DNA of 64,000 bases from Spongiactinospora sp. TRM90649 (GTDB lineage Bacteria > Actinomycetota > Actinomycetes > Streptosporangiales > Streptosporangiaceae), in NCBI RefSeq assembly GCF_029382225.1, contig NZ_JARLTC010000006.1, positions 248,001-312,000 of the forward strand. Direction: 5' to 3'. The position numbers and the translations under genes are program-made. Below the pieces are notes generated by a model. The model saw nothing but the letters and a program-made list of their open reading frames with translations, searched no databases and was not told where the DNA came from. Of the stretch, positions 45,404 to 56,448 are shown piece by piece; the stretch's first letter is position 1, and the number at the start of each line of letters is the position of its first letter.

Positions 45404-46366
45404 TCAGTCCGCGTCGCGGAGGGAACGGCCGGTGTGGCGCAGGAACACGTCGTCGAGCGTGGCCCGCTCCATGGAGATCGACAGCAGCGACAGGCCGCCC
45501 CGCTCCAGCGCGCGCAGCAGGCCGGGCAGGTTGCGCTCGCCGTCGTCGAGGTAGACCCGCAGGGTGCCGTCCTCGCCGCGCACCTCGCTCACGAACGGCT
45601 CGGCGGAGAGCAGCCGGGTGGCCTCCTCGTCGTCACCGGCCGTCCGCAACGTGACCACGTCGGCGGCCACCTGCTTCTTCAGCTCGTCGGGAGCGCCCTC
45701 GGCGACCACGCGGCCGTGGTCGATGATGGCCAGCCGATCGCACAGGGCGTCGGCCTCCTCCAGGTAGTGGGTGGTCAGCAGCACGCTGGTGCCCTGGTCG
45801 CGCAGCGCGCGGACCTCGTCCCACAGATGGGCGCGGTTCTGCGGGTCCAGGCCGGTGGTCGGCTCGTCGAGGAAGAGCAGCGGCGGCCGGTTGACCAGGC
45901 CGATGGCGATGGAGAAGCGGCGCTTCTGGCCGCCGGACAGGGTGCGGACCGGCCGGTCGGCGAACTCGGCGAGAGAGAACGCGGTGAGCAGTTCCTCGCA
46001 CCGCTCCTCGGCCCGCTTGCGTGACAGGCCGCCGAGCCGTGCCGCGAGGACGAGCCCGGCGCGTCCCGGCGCGCCCTCGTCCAAGCCGCCGCCCTGACCC
46101 ACGTAACCGATCTTCCGCCGGACCTCGGCGGGCTCGGCGGCGACGTCGTGCCCGGCCACCACGGCGGTGCCGGCGGTGGGCGGGATGAGCGTGGCGAGCA
46201 TCCTGATCGTGGTCGTCTTGCCTGCGCCATTCGGCCCGAGCACGGCGAAGACCTGCCCGGCCTCGACCTTCAGATCGACGCCTCTGACCGCCTCGACCTG
46301 CTCCGCCGGGCCCCGGCCCCGTTTCGCGGTGAACGTCTTGCGTAGTCCCTGCGCCTGAATGATCAA
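45404..46366 (-). CDS. ABC transporter ATPase (DrrA-like)
   Basis: 320 aa. Walker A LGPNGAGKTTTIRML, Q-loop IGYVGQGGG, signature LSGGQKRR, Walker B LLFLDEPTTGLDPQ and switch His LLTTHYLEEAD are all present, with the DrrA-type C-terminal extension. Start choice is uncertain: TTG 46366 follows AAGGGAAA and gives a normal N-terminus, while ATG 46423 adds 19 unusual residues. It forms a two-component exporter with the permease downstream. Confidence 0.8.
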   Translation of the reverse strand: MIIQAQGLRKTFTAKRGRGPAEQVEAVRGVDLKVEAGQVFAVLGPNGAGKTTTIRMLATLIPPTAGTAVVAGHDVAAEPAEVRRKIGYVGQGGGLDEGAPGRAGLVLAARLGGLSRKRAEERCEELLTAFSLAEFADRPVRTLSGGQKRRFSIAIGLVNRPPLLFLDEPTTGLDPQNRAHLWDEVRALRDQGTSVLLTTHYLEEADALCDRLAIIDHGRVVAEGAPDELKKQVAADVVTLRTAGDDEEATRLLSAEPFVSEVRGEDGTLRVYLDDGERNLPGLLRALERGGLSLLSISMERATLDDVFLRHTGRSLRDAD

Positions 46367-46510
46367 CGGCTTTCCCTTCGGACGGTTAAGCGGGCGCGGA
46401 TACACATGCTGGAGGTTTCCCATAGGGGAAGGTCAACCTGTTATCGGAGGCATGGCGGACATGCCGGGGGCGTCGTTCGGCATGGGTTCGTCCACCAATA
46501 GCCTGAAGAC

Positions 46511-47203
46511 ATGATCGAACGTCCTCGTGCCCTGGTCACCGGGGCCTCGCGTGGGGTGGGCGCGGCCGTCGCGGCCCTGCTCGCCCCGACCCACGATGTC
46601 CTGCTCGGAGGGCGCGACACCGCCGAACTGGAGAAGGTCGCGTCCGGCCTGGACGGCGCCCGCCCCTGGCCCGTCGAACTGACCGCCGTCACCGAGGCGG
46701 ACGTCGCCGGCATCGACCGGCTCGACGTGCTGGTGCACAGCGCGGGCGTGCTGCGCGTCGGGCGGGTCGCGGACGCCCCGGCGCGGGACTGGCGCGAGTC
46801 CATGGAGGTCAACCTGTTCGCGGTGGCCGAGCTGACCCGGCTGCTGATCCCGGCGCTGCGCGCGGCCAGGGGGCACGTGGTGGTGATCAACTCCGGCGCC
46901 GGTCAGCGGGCGAACGCAGAGTGGGGGCCGTACGCGGCCAGCAAGTTCGCGGTGCGGGCGTTCGCCGACGCGCTGCGGCTTGAGGAGCACGGCGCGGGGA
47001 TCCGGGTGACCAGCGTCTTTCCCGGCCGCGTGGACACCGGGATGCAGCGCTCGCTGCGCGAGATCGAGGGCGGGCCGTACGAGCGGGAGAAGTACCTGAC
47101 GGCGGAGTCCGTCGCCCGGGCGGTCATGGCCGCCGTCGCCGCGCCGCCCGACGCCCATCTCACCGAGATCAGCGTCCGTCCGACGGCGGGCAACCCCTCC
47201 TGA
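46511..47203 (+). CDS. Short-chain dehydrogenase
   Basis: 230 aa. Cofactor site ALVTGASRGVGAAV, a catalytic region VVVINSGAGQRANAEWGPYAASKFAV, and the C-terminal TSVFPGRVDT block are typical of short atypical SDRs. The substrate is unknown. It lies between the ABC pair and the hut operon, diverging from the former. It is not clearly linked to either. Confidence 0.8.
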   Translation: MIERPRALVTGASRGVGAAVAALLAPTHDVLLGGRDTAELEKVASGLDGARPWPVELTAVTEADVAGIDRLDVLVHSAGVLRVGRVADAPARDWRESMEVNLFAVAELTRLLIPALRAARGHVVVINSGAGQRANAEWGPYAASKFAVRAFADALRLEEHGAGIRVTSVFPGRVDTGMQRSLREIEGGPYEREKYLTAESVARAVMAAVAAPPDAHLTEISVRPTAGNPS

Positions 47204-47234
47204 GATCCGTTATTGATCTTGGTGCAGGGTGGGG

Positions 47235-47255
47235 GCACGGTGGAGGGCACCGTGC
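47235..47255 (+). promoter_or_regulatory. Perfect dyad upstream of the M20-hutF operon
   Basis: GCACGGTG (47235-47242), a 5-bp spacer, then CACCGTGC (47248-47255). It lies 32 bp after the SDR stop and 31 bp before the M20 start, with no T-run, so it is an operator or leader hairpin candidate rather than a clear terminator. Confidence 0.45.
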
Positions 47256-47285
47256 ACGGCAGTACGGCTTGCGATCACGAGGTGA

Positions 47286-48467
47286 ATGATGGGCTTCGAC
47301 GGCATGTGGTCGGCGCTGACCGGGGTCGGGACCGACCCCGGGGGAGGCTACACGCGTGAGGCGTGGTCGGGAGCCGACCTGGAACTGCGCGAGTGGTTCC
47401 GCCAGGAGGCGGAACGCCGCGGACTGGACCTCCGGGGCGACCGCAACGGCAACCTGTGGGCCTGGTGGGGCGACCCGGACACGCGTCCCGGCGTGGTGGC
47501 GGGGAGCCACCTCGACTCGGTGCGCCAGGGCGGCGCCTACGACGGGCCACTCGGCGTCGTGTCCGCGTTCGCGGCGATCGACCTGTTGCGGGAACGCGGG
47601 GTGACCCCCGGCGTCCCCGTCGGCGTCGCCTGTTTCACGGAGGAGGAGGGCGCCAGGTTCGGCGTTCCGTGCCTGGGCTCGCGCCTGCTCACCGGGGTGC
47701 TGGAGCCCGACCGGGCGCGCGGGCTGACCGACGACGACGGCGACACGCTGGCCGAGGTGCTGAAGCGGGCCGGTCGCGACCCCGCCGCGCTCGGCCGCGA
47801 CCCCGAGACGCTGGGTCACATCGGCGCGTTCGTCGAACTGCACGTCGAGCAGGGCAGGGCGCTGGACGGGCTGGGCTCCGCGATCGGGGTGGCGGCCTCG
47901 ATCTGGCCGCACGGCCGGTGGCGGCTCGACTTCCGGGGCCGGGCCGACCACGCGGGCACCAGCCGCCTGGCCGACCGGGAGGACCCGATGCTGCCGTTCG
48001 CGAACGCCGTGCTCGCCGCCAGGACGGCGGCCGAGCGCGCCGGCGTGGTCGCCACGGTCGGCAAGGTCAGGGTCTCGCCCGGCAGCGCCAACGCGGTGCC
48101 CGGCCACGTCGCCGCCTGGCTCGACGTCCGCGGCGAGGACGAGCGGGCGGTCCGCGACCTGGTCGCCGAGGTGGGCGCCGGGGTGGAGGTGGCGTGCGAA
48201 TCGTGGACCCCCGAGGTGCTCTTCGATCCCGCGATCGCCGCCCGCCTGTCGGCCGCGCTCGGCGACGCGCCGGTGATCCCGACCGCCGCGGGGCACGACG
48301 CGGGGATCCTGGCGTCCGCGGGTGCGCCCACTGCGATGGTGTTCGTTCGTAATCCGACGGGAATCTCCCACTCGCCGGAGGAGTACGCGGAGCCCGCCGA
48401 CTGTCACGCTGGTGTCGTCGCCCTCGCCGACGCCGTGAAGGAGCTTGCCGATGGACTTCTGGTGTGA
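47286..48467 (+). CDS. M20-family amidohydrolase (allantoate amidohydrolase-like), likely HutG substitute
   Basis: 393 aa of the Zn-dependent M20 peptidase/amidohydrolase fold (allantoate / N-carbamoyl-amino-acid hydrolase branch). Metal motifs are GSHLDSVRQGGAYDGPLGV, CFTEEEGARFG, ELHVEQG and SGAGHDAGI-like AAGHDAGILA. It overlaps hutF by 17 bp, and N-formylglutamate is the product of HutF, so the reasonable inference is that it deformylates formylglutamate in place of HutG. An allantoate role is the alternative. GAGGTGA is immediately upstream; the second ATG at 47289 has better spacing. Confidence 0.75.
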   Translation: MMGFDGMWSALTGVGTDPGGGYTREAWSGADLELREWFRQEAERRGLDLRGDRNGNLWAWWGDPDTRPGVVAGSHLDSVRQGGAYDGPLGVVSAFAAIDLLRERGVTPGVPVGVACFTEEEGARFGVPCLGSRLLTGVLEPDRARGLTDDDGDTLAEVLKRAGRDPAALGRDPETLGHIGAFVELHVEQGRALDGLGSAIGVAASIWPHGRWRLDFRGRADHAGTSRLADREDPMLPFANAVLAARTAAERAGVVATVGKVRVSPGSANAVPGHVAAWLDVRGEDERAVRDLVAEVGAGVEVACESWTPEVLFDPAIAARLSAALGDAPVIPTAAGHDAGILASAGAPTAMVFVRNPTGISHSPEEYAEPADCHAGVVALADAVKELADGLLV

Positions 48468-49785
48468 GCTCGCCTGGCTGCCGCCGGGCGAGGTGGTCCA
48501 GAACGTACTGATCCGCGTTGAGGGGCAGCGCATCGCCGACGTCGTGCCCGGCGTGGGCGAGCCCCCGGCCGGGGCCGTCCGCCTGGCGGGGCTGACCCTC
48601 CCGGGGATGGCCAACGCCCACTCCCACGCCTTCCACCGCGCGCTGCGCGGCGCCACCCAGGCCGAGAAGGGCAGCTTCTGGACCTGGCGCGAGCAGATGT
48701 ACGCGGTGGCCGACGCGCTCGACCCCGATGGTTACCTCACCCTTGCCAGAGCGGTCTACGCGGAGATGGCGCTCGCGGGCATCACGTGCGTGGGGGAGTT
48801 CCACTACCTGCACCACGGGCGGGGCGGCACGCCGTACGACGATCCGAACGCGATGGGGCACGCGCTGGTCCAGGCGGCCCGCGAGGCGGGGCTGCGCATC
48901 GCGCTGCTCGACACCTGTTACCTGACCGGCGGCGTCGGCACGGCGCTGACCGGCACGCAGCTCCGCTACGGCGACGGCGACGCCGAGCGCTGGGCCGTGC
49001 GTGCCGAGGCGCTGTCCGACGCCTACGCGCGGGCGGACGACGTCGAGATCGGCGCGGCGGTCCACTCGGTGCGGGCGGTGCCGCCGGAGCAGATGCCGGT
49101 CGTCGCCGAGTTCTCCCACCACCACGCGGTGCCGCTGCACGCCCACGTGTCCGAGCAGCGGGCGGAGAACGCCGCGTGCGTGGAGATGTACTCCGCCACC
49201 CCCGTGCAGGTGCTGCACGAGCACGGCGTGCTCGGCCCGCGCTCGACCGCCGTGCACGCCACCCACCTGTCCGACGTCGACCTCGCCCTGCTCGGGCAGT
49301 CCGGTACCCACGTGTGCATGTGCCCGACCACCGAGCGCGACCTCGCCGACGGCGTGGGCCCGGCGCGGGCGGCGCACGACGCCGGGTCGCCGATCACGCT
49401 CGGCAGCGACAGCCACGCGGTGATCGACCTGTTCGAGGAGGCCCGCGCGGTCGAGCTGGACGAACGGCTGGCCACCGAGCGGCGCGGCCACTGGACCGCC
49501 GCCGAGCTGCTGACCGCCGCCACCTCCGCCGGGCAGGCCTCGCTTGGCTTCCCCGACGCGGGCACGCTGCTGCCCGGGGCCTGGGCCGACCTGGTGTCGG
49601 TGCGTCTCGACTCGGTGCGGACGGCGGGGGCCACCCGGGCCACCGCGGCGGAGGCGGTCGTGTTCGCGGCCACCGCCGCCGACGTGCATTCTGTGGTGTC
49701 CGGTGGGCGCCGGGTGGTGACGGATGGGCGTCACATCCTGGGCGACATCGGGCCGATGCTGGCCGCCGCTATCGATTCGGTCTGA
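48451..49785 (+). CDS. hutF: Formimidoylglutamate deiminase
   Basis: 444 aa amidohydrolase fold. It removes ammonia from N-formimidoyl-L-glutamate to give N-formylglutamate. Metal-site motifs are GMANAHSHAFHRALRG, HAHVSEQRAEN, HATHLSDVD and TLGSDSHAVID. ATG 48451 has AAGGAG 7 bp upstream; the in-frame TTG at 48445 does not. The start lies inside the preceding M20 gene (17-bp overlap), so the two are co-translated. A small hairpin follows its stop codon, before hutI. Confidence 0.9.
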   Translation: MDFWCELAWLPPGEVVQNVLIRVEGQRIADVVPGVGEPPAGAVRLAGLTLPGMANAHSHAFHRALRGATQAEKGSFWTWREQMYAVADALDPDGYLTLARAVYAEMALAGITCVGEFHYLHHGRGGTPYDDPNAMGHALVQAAREAGLRIALLDTCYLTGGVGTALTGTQLRYGDGDAERWAVRAEALSDAYARADDVEIGAAVHSVRAVPPEQMPVVAEFSHHHAVPLHAHVSEQRAENAACVEMYSATPVQVLHEHGVLGPRSTAVHATHLSDVDLALLGQSGTHVCMCPTTERDLADGVGPARAAHDAGSPITLGSDSHAVIDLFEEARAVELDERLATERRGHWTAAELLTAATSAGQASLGFPDAGTLLPGAWADLVSVRLDSVRTAGATRATAAEAVVFAATAADVHSVVSGGRRVVTDGRHILGDIGPMLAAAIDSV

Positions 49786-49800
49786 AGTCGAAAGACTTTT
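49785..49800 (+). terminator. Small GAAA-loop hairpin after hutF
   Basis: AAGTC / GACTT with a GAAA tetraloop and a short T-run begins in the hutF stop codon. With five pairs it is a weak terminator or attenuator between hutF and hutI. Confidence 0.35.
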
Positions 49801-49832
49801 GTGATGATTGCCGGGAATCCGGAGTGAAGGGA

Positions 49833-49862
49833 CAGCATTCTGGTTTTGTCCTGGTAATGCTG
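49833..49862 (+). promoter_or_regulatory. 7-bp dyad upstream of hutI
   Basis: CAGCATT (49833-49839) and AATGCTG (49856-49862) are separated by 16 bp, 26 bp before the hutI start. Arm length and spacing resemble the dyad before hutU although the arm sequence differs. Role inferred from position. Confidence 0.35.
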
Positions 49863-49887
49863 ACTAGTGAGAACAAAGGTCATTTAA

Positions 49888-51039
49888 GTGGCATCTATTC
49901 TGTTCGACCGGATTGGTGTGCTCTACACCGGCGACCATGAGGCGGAGGAGGAACTCCTCTCGGCGGCGCTGGTCGTGGAGGACGACAGGGTGGCGTGGGT
50001 CGGCCCCGCCGCGCGGGCGCCGCAGGCCGACCGGCGGGTGGACGCCGAAGGGCGCTGCGTGCTGCCCGGATTCGTGGACAGCCACGCCCACCTGGTGTTC
50101 GCCGGCGACCGCACCGAGGAGTTCGCCGCGCGGATGTCGGGCAGGCCGTACGGCGCGGGCGGCATCAGGACCACCGTCGCGGCGACCCGGCAGGCCGACG
50201 ACGCCGAACTGGCCGCGCGCACCGCCGCCCTGGTCAAGGAGATGCTCGACCAGGGCACCACCACCGTAGAGATCAAGAGCGGCTACGGCCTGAGCCTCGA
50301 CGACGAGCGCCGCTCCCTGGAGATCGCCGGGGCGTTCACCGAGGAGACCACCTACCTGGGCGCCCACGTCGTGCCGCAGGGCGTCGACCCCGACGACTAC
50401 GTACGGCAGGTCGCGGGGCCCATGCTCGACGCCTGCGCCCCGCTCGCCCGCTGGATCGACGTGTTCTGCGAACGGGGCGCCTTCGACGGCGACCAGACCA
50501 GGGAGATCCTCTCGGCGGGGATCGCCGCCGGGCTGGAGGCGCGCGTGCACGCCGGGCAACTGGGGGAAGGGCCGGGGGTGGCGATCGCGTGCGAGCTGGG
50601 CGCGGCCTCCGCCGACCACTGCACGCACCTGAGCGACGCCGACGTCACCGCGCTGGCCTCAGCCGGGGTGGTGGCGACGCTGCTGCCGGGGGCGGAGTTC
50701 TCCACCCGCTCGCCGTACCCGGACGCGCGGCGGCTCATCTCCGCCGGGGTGACGGTGGCGCTGGCCACCGACTGCAACCCCGGGTCGTCCTACACCTCCT
50801 CGATGCCGTTCTGCATCGCGCTGGCCGTGCGCGAGATGCGGATGACTCCGCTCGAAGCGGTCAGGGCCGCGACCCGCGGCGGAGCCCTCGCGCTGCGCCG
50901 CGACGACATCGGCGTGCTGCGCCCCGGGGCCCGCGCCGACCTGGTGATCCTCGACGCGCCGTCCTATGTGCACCTGGCCTACCGGCCGGGTGTCCCGTTG
51001 ATCGGGGAGGTCTGGCGGGGCGGCAGAAAGGTGGGCTGA
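49888..51039 (+). CDS. hutI: Imidazolonepropionase
   Basis: 383 aa amidohydrolase that opens the ring of 4-imidazolone-5-propionate to N-formimidoylglutamate. Motifs: [13 protein letters not shown] (metal HxH and substrate Arg), [41 protein letters not shown] and [14 protein letters not shown]. The GTG start is preceded by AAAGGTCA. It follows hutF by about 100 bp with its own candidate operator, so it may be separately tuned. Confidence 0.95.
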   Translation: MASILFDRIGVLYTGDHEAEEELLSAALVVEDDRVAWVGPAARAPQADRRVDAEGRCVLPGFVDSHAHLVFAGDRTEEFAARMSGRPYGAGGIRTTVAATRQADDAELAARTAALVKEMLDQGTTTVEIKSGYGLSLDDERRSLEIAGAFTEETTYLGAHVVPQGVDPDDYVRQVAGPMLDACAPLARWIDVFCERGAFDGDQTREILSAGIAAGLEARVHAGQLGEGPGVAIACELGAASADHCTHLSDADVTALASAGVVATLLPGAEFSTRSPYPDARRLISAGVTVALATDCNPGSSYTSSMPFCIALAVREMRMTPLEAVRAATRGGALALRRDDIGVLRPGARADLVILDAPSYVHLAYRPGVPLIGEVWRGGRKVG

Positions 51040-51051
51040 GTTCCGGTCGTC

Positions 51052-51121
51052 CCCTCAATCGGCACCCGCATCCTCCGTGAGGAGGAATCCAAAACCGTCC
51101 TCCCGGCGTATCCATTGAGGG
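51052..51121 (+). promoter_or_regulatory. Nested inverted repeats before the sigma factor gene
   Basis: CCCTCAAT (51052-51059) pairs with ATTGAGGG (51114-51121), and inside it TCCTCC-GTGA-GGAGGA (51071-51086) forms a second hairpin. The nested structure lies in the 204-bp gap between hutI and the sigma gene and could end hutI transcription or fold in the sigma leader. Confidence 0.4.
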
Positions 51122-51243
51122 AATCTTTGCCCTGATCGAGTCGTTGGTCGAAACAGACGGCGCGGTCAGTACTACCAGACGGAACAAGGCGGCGGGAAAA
51201 CGACCCGTCCTTCCGGCAGCGGCGGGAACGAGGTGCCAAGGGG

Positions 51244-52185
51244 ATGGCAAGGGCCACGGGGAATCGCACGCAGGATCAGCAGGGCTCGGAAAGAGACCTG
51301 CTCGGCACATATCTGGCCGAGATCGGCCGAGTGCCCCTGCTGACGGCCGAGGAGGAGGTCGAACTCGCCAAGCGCATCGAGGCCGGGCTGTACGCCGAGC
51401 AACTGCTCGACGCGGCCATGCCCGAGCCGCGCACCGGCGACGCGACCGATGAGGAGCTGGAACGCCTCGCGGTGTCCGGCCGGCGTGCGAAGGACGAGTT
51501 CATCCAGGCCAACCTGCGCCTGGTGGTCGCGGTGGCGCGGAAGTACTCCGGGCGGGGGATGCCGCTGATCGACCTGGTCCAGGAGGGGAACCTGGGCCTG
51601 GTGCGCGCGGTGGAGAAGTTCGACTATCGGCGGGGTTACAAGTTCTCGACCTACGCGACATGGTGGATTCGCCAGTCGGTGGGGCGCGCGATCCACGAGC
51701 AGGCCCGACCGGTGCGGCTGCCCACCCATGCCGGTGAGCAGATGACGCGCCTGATGCGGGTCCGCAGGGACATGCTCGCCGAGTTCGACGCCGAGCCCAC
51801 CGACGACGACCTCGCCAAGGTCCTCGACCTGCCCATCGAGCGGGTCCGCGAGCTGCGCCGCTGGGCCTCCGACCCGGTGTCGCTGCAGCTCGGCGTGGGC
51901 GACGAGGACGAAACCGAGCTGGGCGACATGATCGCCGCCGAGACCTGGGCCGACCCCGAGCAGCAGGCCATCGACGTGCTGGAGCGCGAGCGTCTCGAAG
52001 AGTGGCTGACCGGCCTGGAGGGCCGCACCCGCGAGATGCTGCGCTGGCGCTACGGCCTGGTCGACGGCCGCGAGCACACCCTGACCGAGGTGGGCGAGCG
52101 CTACGGCATCGGCCGCGACCGCGCCCGCCGGATCGAGCGCGACGCGCTGGCCCGGCTGCGCAAGATGGCGGTTCCCGCGGCCTGA
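51244..52185 (+). CDS. Group 2 RNA polymerase sigma-70 factor (HrdB-like)
   Basis: 313 aa. Region 1.2 (DLLGTYLAEIGRVPLLTAEEE), region 2 (NLRLVVAVARKY, IDLVQEGNLGLVRAVEKFDY and KFSTYATWWIRQSVGRAI), region 3 and region 4 (LTEVGERYGIGRDRARRIER) are complete. It lacks the long acidic N-terminus of the housekeeping factor, placing it in the non-essential HrdA/C/D-like group. The region 4 helix has GIGRDRARRIE where most have GVSRERVRQIE, so promoter -35 preference may differ. The ATG follows AAGGGG. Confidence 0.9.
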   Translation: MARATGNRTQDQQGSERDLLGTYLAEIGRVPLLTAEEEVELAKRIEAGLYAEQLLDAAMPEPRTGDATDEELERLAVSGRRAKDEFIQANLRLVVAVARKYSGRGMPLIDLVQEGNLGLVRAVEKFDYRRGYKFSTYATWWIRQSVGRAIHEQARPVRLPTHAGEQMTRLMRVRRDMLAEFDAEPTDDDLAKVLDLPIERVRELRRWASDPVSLQLGVGDEDETELGDMIAAETWADPEQQAIDVLERERLEEWLTGLEGRTREMLRWRYGLVDGREHTLTEVGERYGIGRDRARRIERDALARLRKMAVPAA

Positions 52186-52204
52186 CCGGCCGGCGACGAC
52201 GCGC

Positions 52205-53290
52205 TCAGGGCGGGGTGAGCGCGTCGATGTCCGCCTCGACGCGGTCCAGGGCGATCCGGGCCGCGCCGAGCGCGACGACCTCCTCGCCCAGCGCCGAGCC
52301 GACCACCTCGGGCGCGTTGAGGCACAACTTGGCGAGGTGCTCCCGCAGGGGGGCGAGCAGCACCTCGCCCGAGGCGGCGAACCCGCCGCCGACCACCACC
52401 AGCTCCGGATCGATCGCCAGCACCAGGGCCGAGGCCCCCTGGGCGACCATCCGGGCATAGCGGTCCACCGCCCGCAGCGCGGCGGGCTCGCCCCGCCCGG
52501 CGGCGGCGAAGACCTCCGTGTCCGTCACCTCCTCTGCGGCGTCCTGCCAGCCCAGCAGGCGCAGCGCGCCGATCTCGGCAGCCGCGCCGGTCCGCCCGAG
52601 ATGCGGGCGCCCGCCGATGAGCAGCGCCGATCCCAGCCGCCGCCCGGCCAGCACGTAGACCACGTCGGACGCGTGGCGTGCGGCACCGCGCCAGTGCTCG
52701 GCCACCGCCGCGAGGTTGGCGTCGTTGCCCGCCAGCCCGGGACGGCCGAACCAGCGCCCGACCGAACCGGCCAGGTCGAGCCCGGTCCAGCCGGGCAGTG
52801 ACCCCGCCAGCGTGACCCGGCCGGTGCGATCCACGACGCCCGAGGTTCCCGCGGCCACCGCGAGCAGGGTCGTGCGCACGATCCCGGCGGCGCCGAGGCA
52901 GGACTCGGCCACCGCGCGCAGCGCCGCCAGCCGGTCGGCGGCCGGGGCGTCCGGCGAGACCGGGGCCCGCTCGGTGGCCACCACCGTGCCGTCGAGGTCG
53001 GTGAGCAGCGCGAGCGCCTGGTGCGCGCCCACGTCGAGCCCGAGCACGTGACCCGCCTCGGCGCGGAACCGGAAACGCCGGGCCGGGCGTCCCGGTGCGC
53101 CTTCGCTGGGAGCGGCCTCGGCGGCCAGGCCCCGGGCGATCAGCTCCTCCAGCACCGCCTCGACGGTCTGCCGGGACAGGCCGGTGGCCCGCGCCAGCCC
53201 GGTCAGCGTGGGAACGCCCCCGGCGCGCAGCGCCCGCACGGTCACCCGGGTGTTCACCAGCCGCACCAGGGTTCCGTCACCCTTTCGCAT
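52205..53290 (-). CDS. ROK-family transcriptional regulator/kinase-like protein
   Basis: 361 aa. An N-terminal winged helix (LTGLARATGLSRQTVEAVLEEL) precedes a ROK/sugar-kinase fold (GLDVGAHQALALLTDLDGTV, LAGNDANLAAVAEHW, AIDPELVVVGGGFAASG). The family's zinc motif CxCGxxGCxE is absent: where it should follow the GTAAEIG-like segment there are no cysteines. It is therefore likely a pure regulator without kinase activity. It diverges from a Gfo/Idh/MocA oxidoreductase that it may control. Confidence 0.8.
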   Translation of the reverse strand: MRKGDGTLVRLVNTRVTVRALRAGGVPTLTGLARATGLSRQTVEAVLEELIARGLAAEAAPSEGAPGRPARRFRFRAEAGHVLGLDVGAHQALALLTDLDGTVVATERAPVSPDAPAADRLAALRAVAESCLGAAGIVRTTLLAVAAGTSGVVDRTGRVTLAGSLPGWTGLDLAGSVGRWFGRPGLAGNDANLAAVAEHWRGAARHASDVVYVLAGRRLGSALLIGGRPHLGRTGAAAEIGALRLLGWQDAAEEVTDTEVFAAAGRGEPAALRAVDRYARMVAQGASALVLAIDPELVVVGGGFAASGEVLLAPLREHLAKLCLNAPEVVGSALGEEVVALGAARIALDRVEADIDALTPP

Positions 53291-53312
53291 ATCCAGCCCA
53301 CCTCGGCATGCA

Positions 53313-53342
53313 TTGACCTATCACCGCCAGGCAATCTAGCAT
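53313..53342 (+). promoter_or_regulatory. Candidate promoter for the oxidoreductase gene
   Basis: TTGACC (53313-53318) and TAGCAT (53337-53342), 18 bp apart, in the AT-richer 95-bp gap between the ROK gene and the oxidoreductase. The predicted start would leave about 35 nt before the ATG. Confidence 0.4.
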
Positions 53343-53385
53343 CCGGATGAGATATGTAACCCTCTTCCATAATTAGGGGAAGCCG

Positions 53386-54621
53386 ATGGTCACACTCGCG
53401 GTGGTGGGGGCAGGATCACGAGGGAACACCTACGCCGGGCACGCCGTACGGCACGGCGCGCGCGTCGTCGCGGTGGCCGAGCCCGACCCGGGACGCCGGG
53501 CGAGGGCGGGGGAGGCGCACCCGGAGGCCGAACTGCTGCCCGGCTGGCGCGAGCTCGCCGCCCGCCCCCGGACGGCCGACGCCGTGATCATCGCCACCCA
53601 GGACGCCGACCACGTGGAGCCCGCCGTGCGCCTGGCCGGACTGGGCTACCACGTGCTGCTGGAGAAGCCGATGGCCGTGCGCGAGGAGGACTGCGTCGCC
53701 ATCGTCGAGGCGGCGGAACGCGCAGGGGTCGTCTTCGGGGTGTGCCACGTGCTGCGCTACACCCCATATACCCGTGCGACCAAGGAACTGATCGACTCGG
53801 GCGCGATCGGCGAGATCGTCAGCGTCCAGCACCTGGAGCCGGTCGGCTGGTGGCACCACGCGCACTCCTTCGTGCGCGGCAACTGGCGGCGCTCGGACCT
53901 GGCCACGTTCATGCTGCTGGCCAAGTCGTGCCACGACCTCGACTGGCTGCACCACATAGTGGGCCGTAAGGTCGTGCGGACCTCGTCGTTCGGCGGGCTG
54001 CACCACTTCCGCCAGGAGAACCGCCCGGACGGCGCGGCGGCCCGCTGCCTGGACTGCGCCGTCGAGCCGGGCTGCCCCTACTCGGCCAAGCGCACCTACC
54101 TGTCCTTCCTCGGCGATCCCGACCGCGCCGACTGGCCGCTGTCCGTGCTCACCCCCGACATCACCGAGGAGGGGGTGTTGCGGGCGCTGCGCGAAGGACC
54201 GTACGGCCGCTGCGTGTACGACTGTGACAACGACGTGGTCGACCACCAGGTGGTGAACCTGGAGTTCGAGGGCGGCGCCACCGGCTCGTTCACGATGACG
54301 GCCTTCACGCCGTCGGCCTTCCGCAAGACCCGGATCTTCGGCACCCGGGGCTCGATCGAGGGCGACGGGAACGACCTGACCGTCACCGACTTCGTCACCG
54401 GCGCCACGCGGGAGATCGACGTGACGGCGCAGGGCGGGCCGTCCGCCGCGGACGGCCACGGCGGCGGCGACGGCGGCCTGGTCGAGGCGTTCCTTGAGGC
54501 CGTACGGCGGCGCGACCCCGGCCTGATCCTTTCCGCGCCCCGCGAGAGCCTGCACAGTCATCAGGTCGCCTGGGCGGCGGAACGCGCCCGGCTCACCGGC
54601 ACTGTCGTGACCCTCCCATAA
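53386..54621 (+). CDS. Gfo/Idh/MocA-family oxidoreductase with cysteine-rich insert
   Basis: 411 aa. Rossmann N-terminus VVGAGSRGNTYAGHAVRHG, then the EKP motif in LLEKPMAVREEDC, and a catalytic-domain block (KSCHDLDWLHHIVGRKVV). Around residues 220-235 is an insert RCLDCAVEPGCPYSAKRTYL, and later GRCVYDCDND, giving a cluster of cysteines that may bind metal. The substrate is probably a sugar or polyol. Its ROK neighbour and the candidate promoter suggest an inducible unit. AGGGGAAG precedes the ATG. Confidence 0.8.
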   Translation: MVTLAVVGAGSRGNTYAGHAVRHGARVVAVAEPDPGRRARAGEAHPEAELLPGWRELAARPRTADAVIIATQDADHVEPAVRLAGLGYHVLLEKPMAVREEDCVAIVEAAERAGVVFGVCHVLRYTPYTRATKELIDSGAIGEIVSVQHLEPVGWWHHAHSFVRGNWRRSDLATFMLLAKSCHDLDWLHHIVGRKVVRTSSFGGLHHFRQENRPDGAAARCLDCAVEPGCPYSAKRTYLSFLGDPDRADWPLSVLTPDITEEGVLRALREGPYGRCVYDCDNDVVDHQVVNLEFEGGATGSFTMTAFTPSAFRKTRIFGTRGSIEGDGNDLTVTDFVTGATREIDVTAQGGPSAADGHGGGDGGLVEAFLEAVRRRDPGLILSAPRESLHSHQVAWAAERARLTGTVVTLP

Positions 54622-54641
54622 CGCACGAGAACCAAATGTGA

Positions 54642-56444
<1,803 letters not shown>

Positions 56445-56448
56445 CCGG

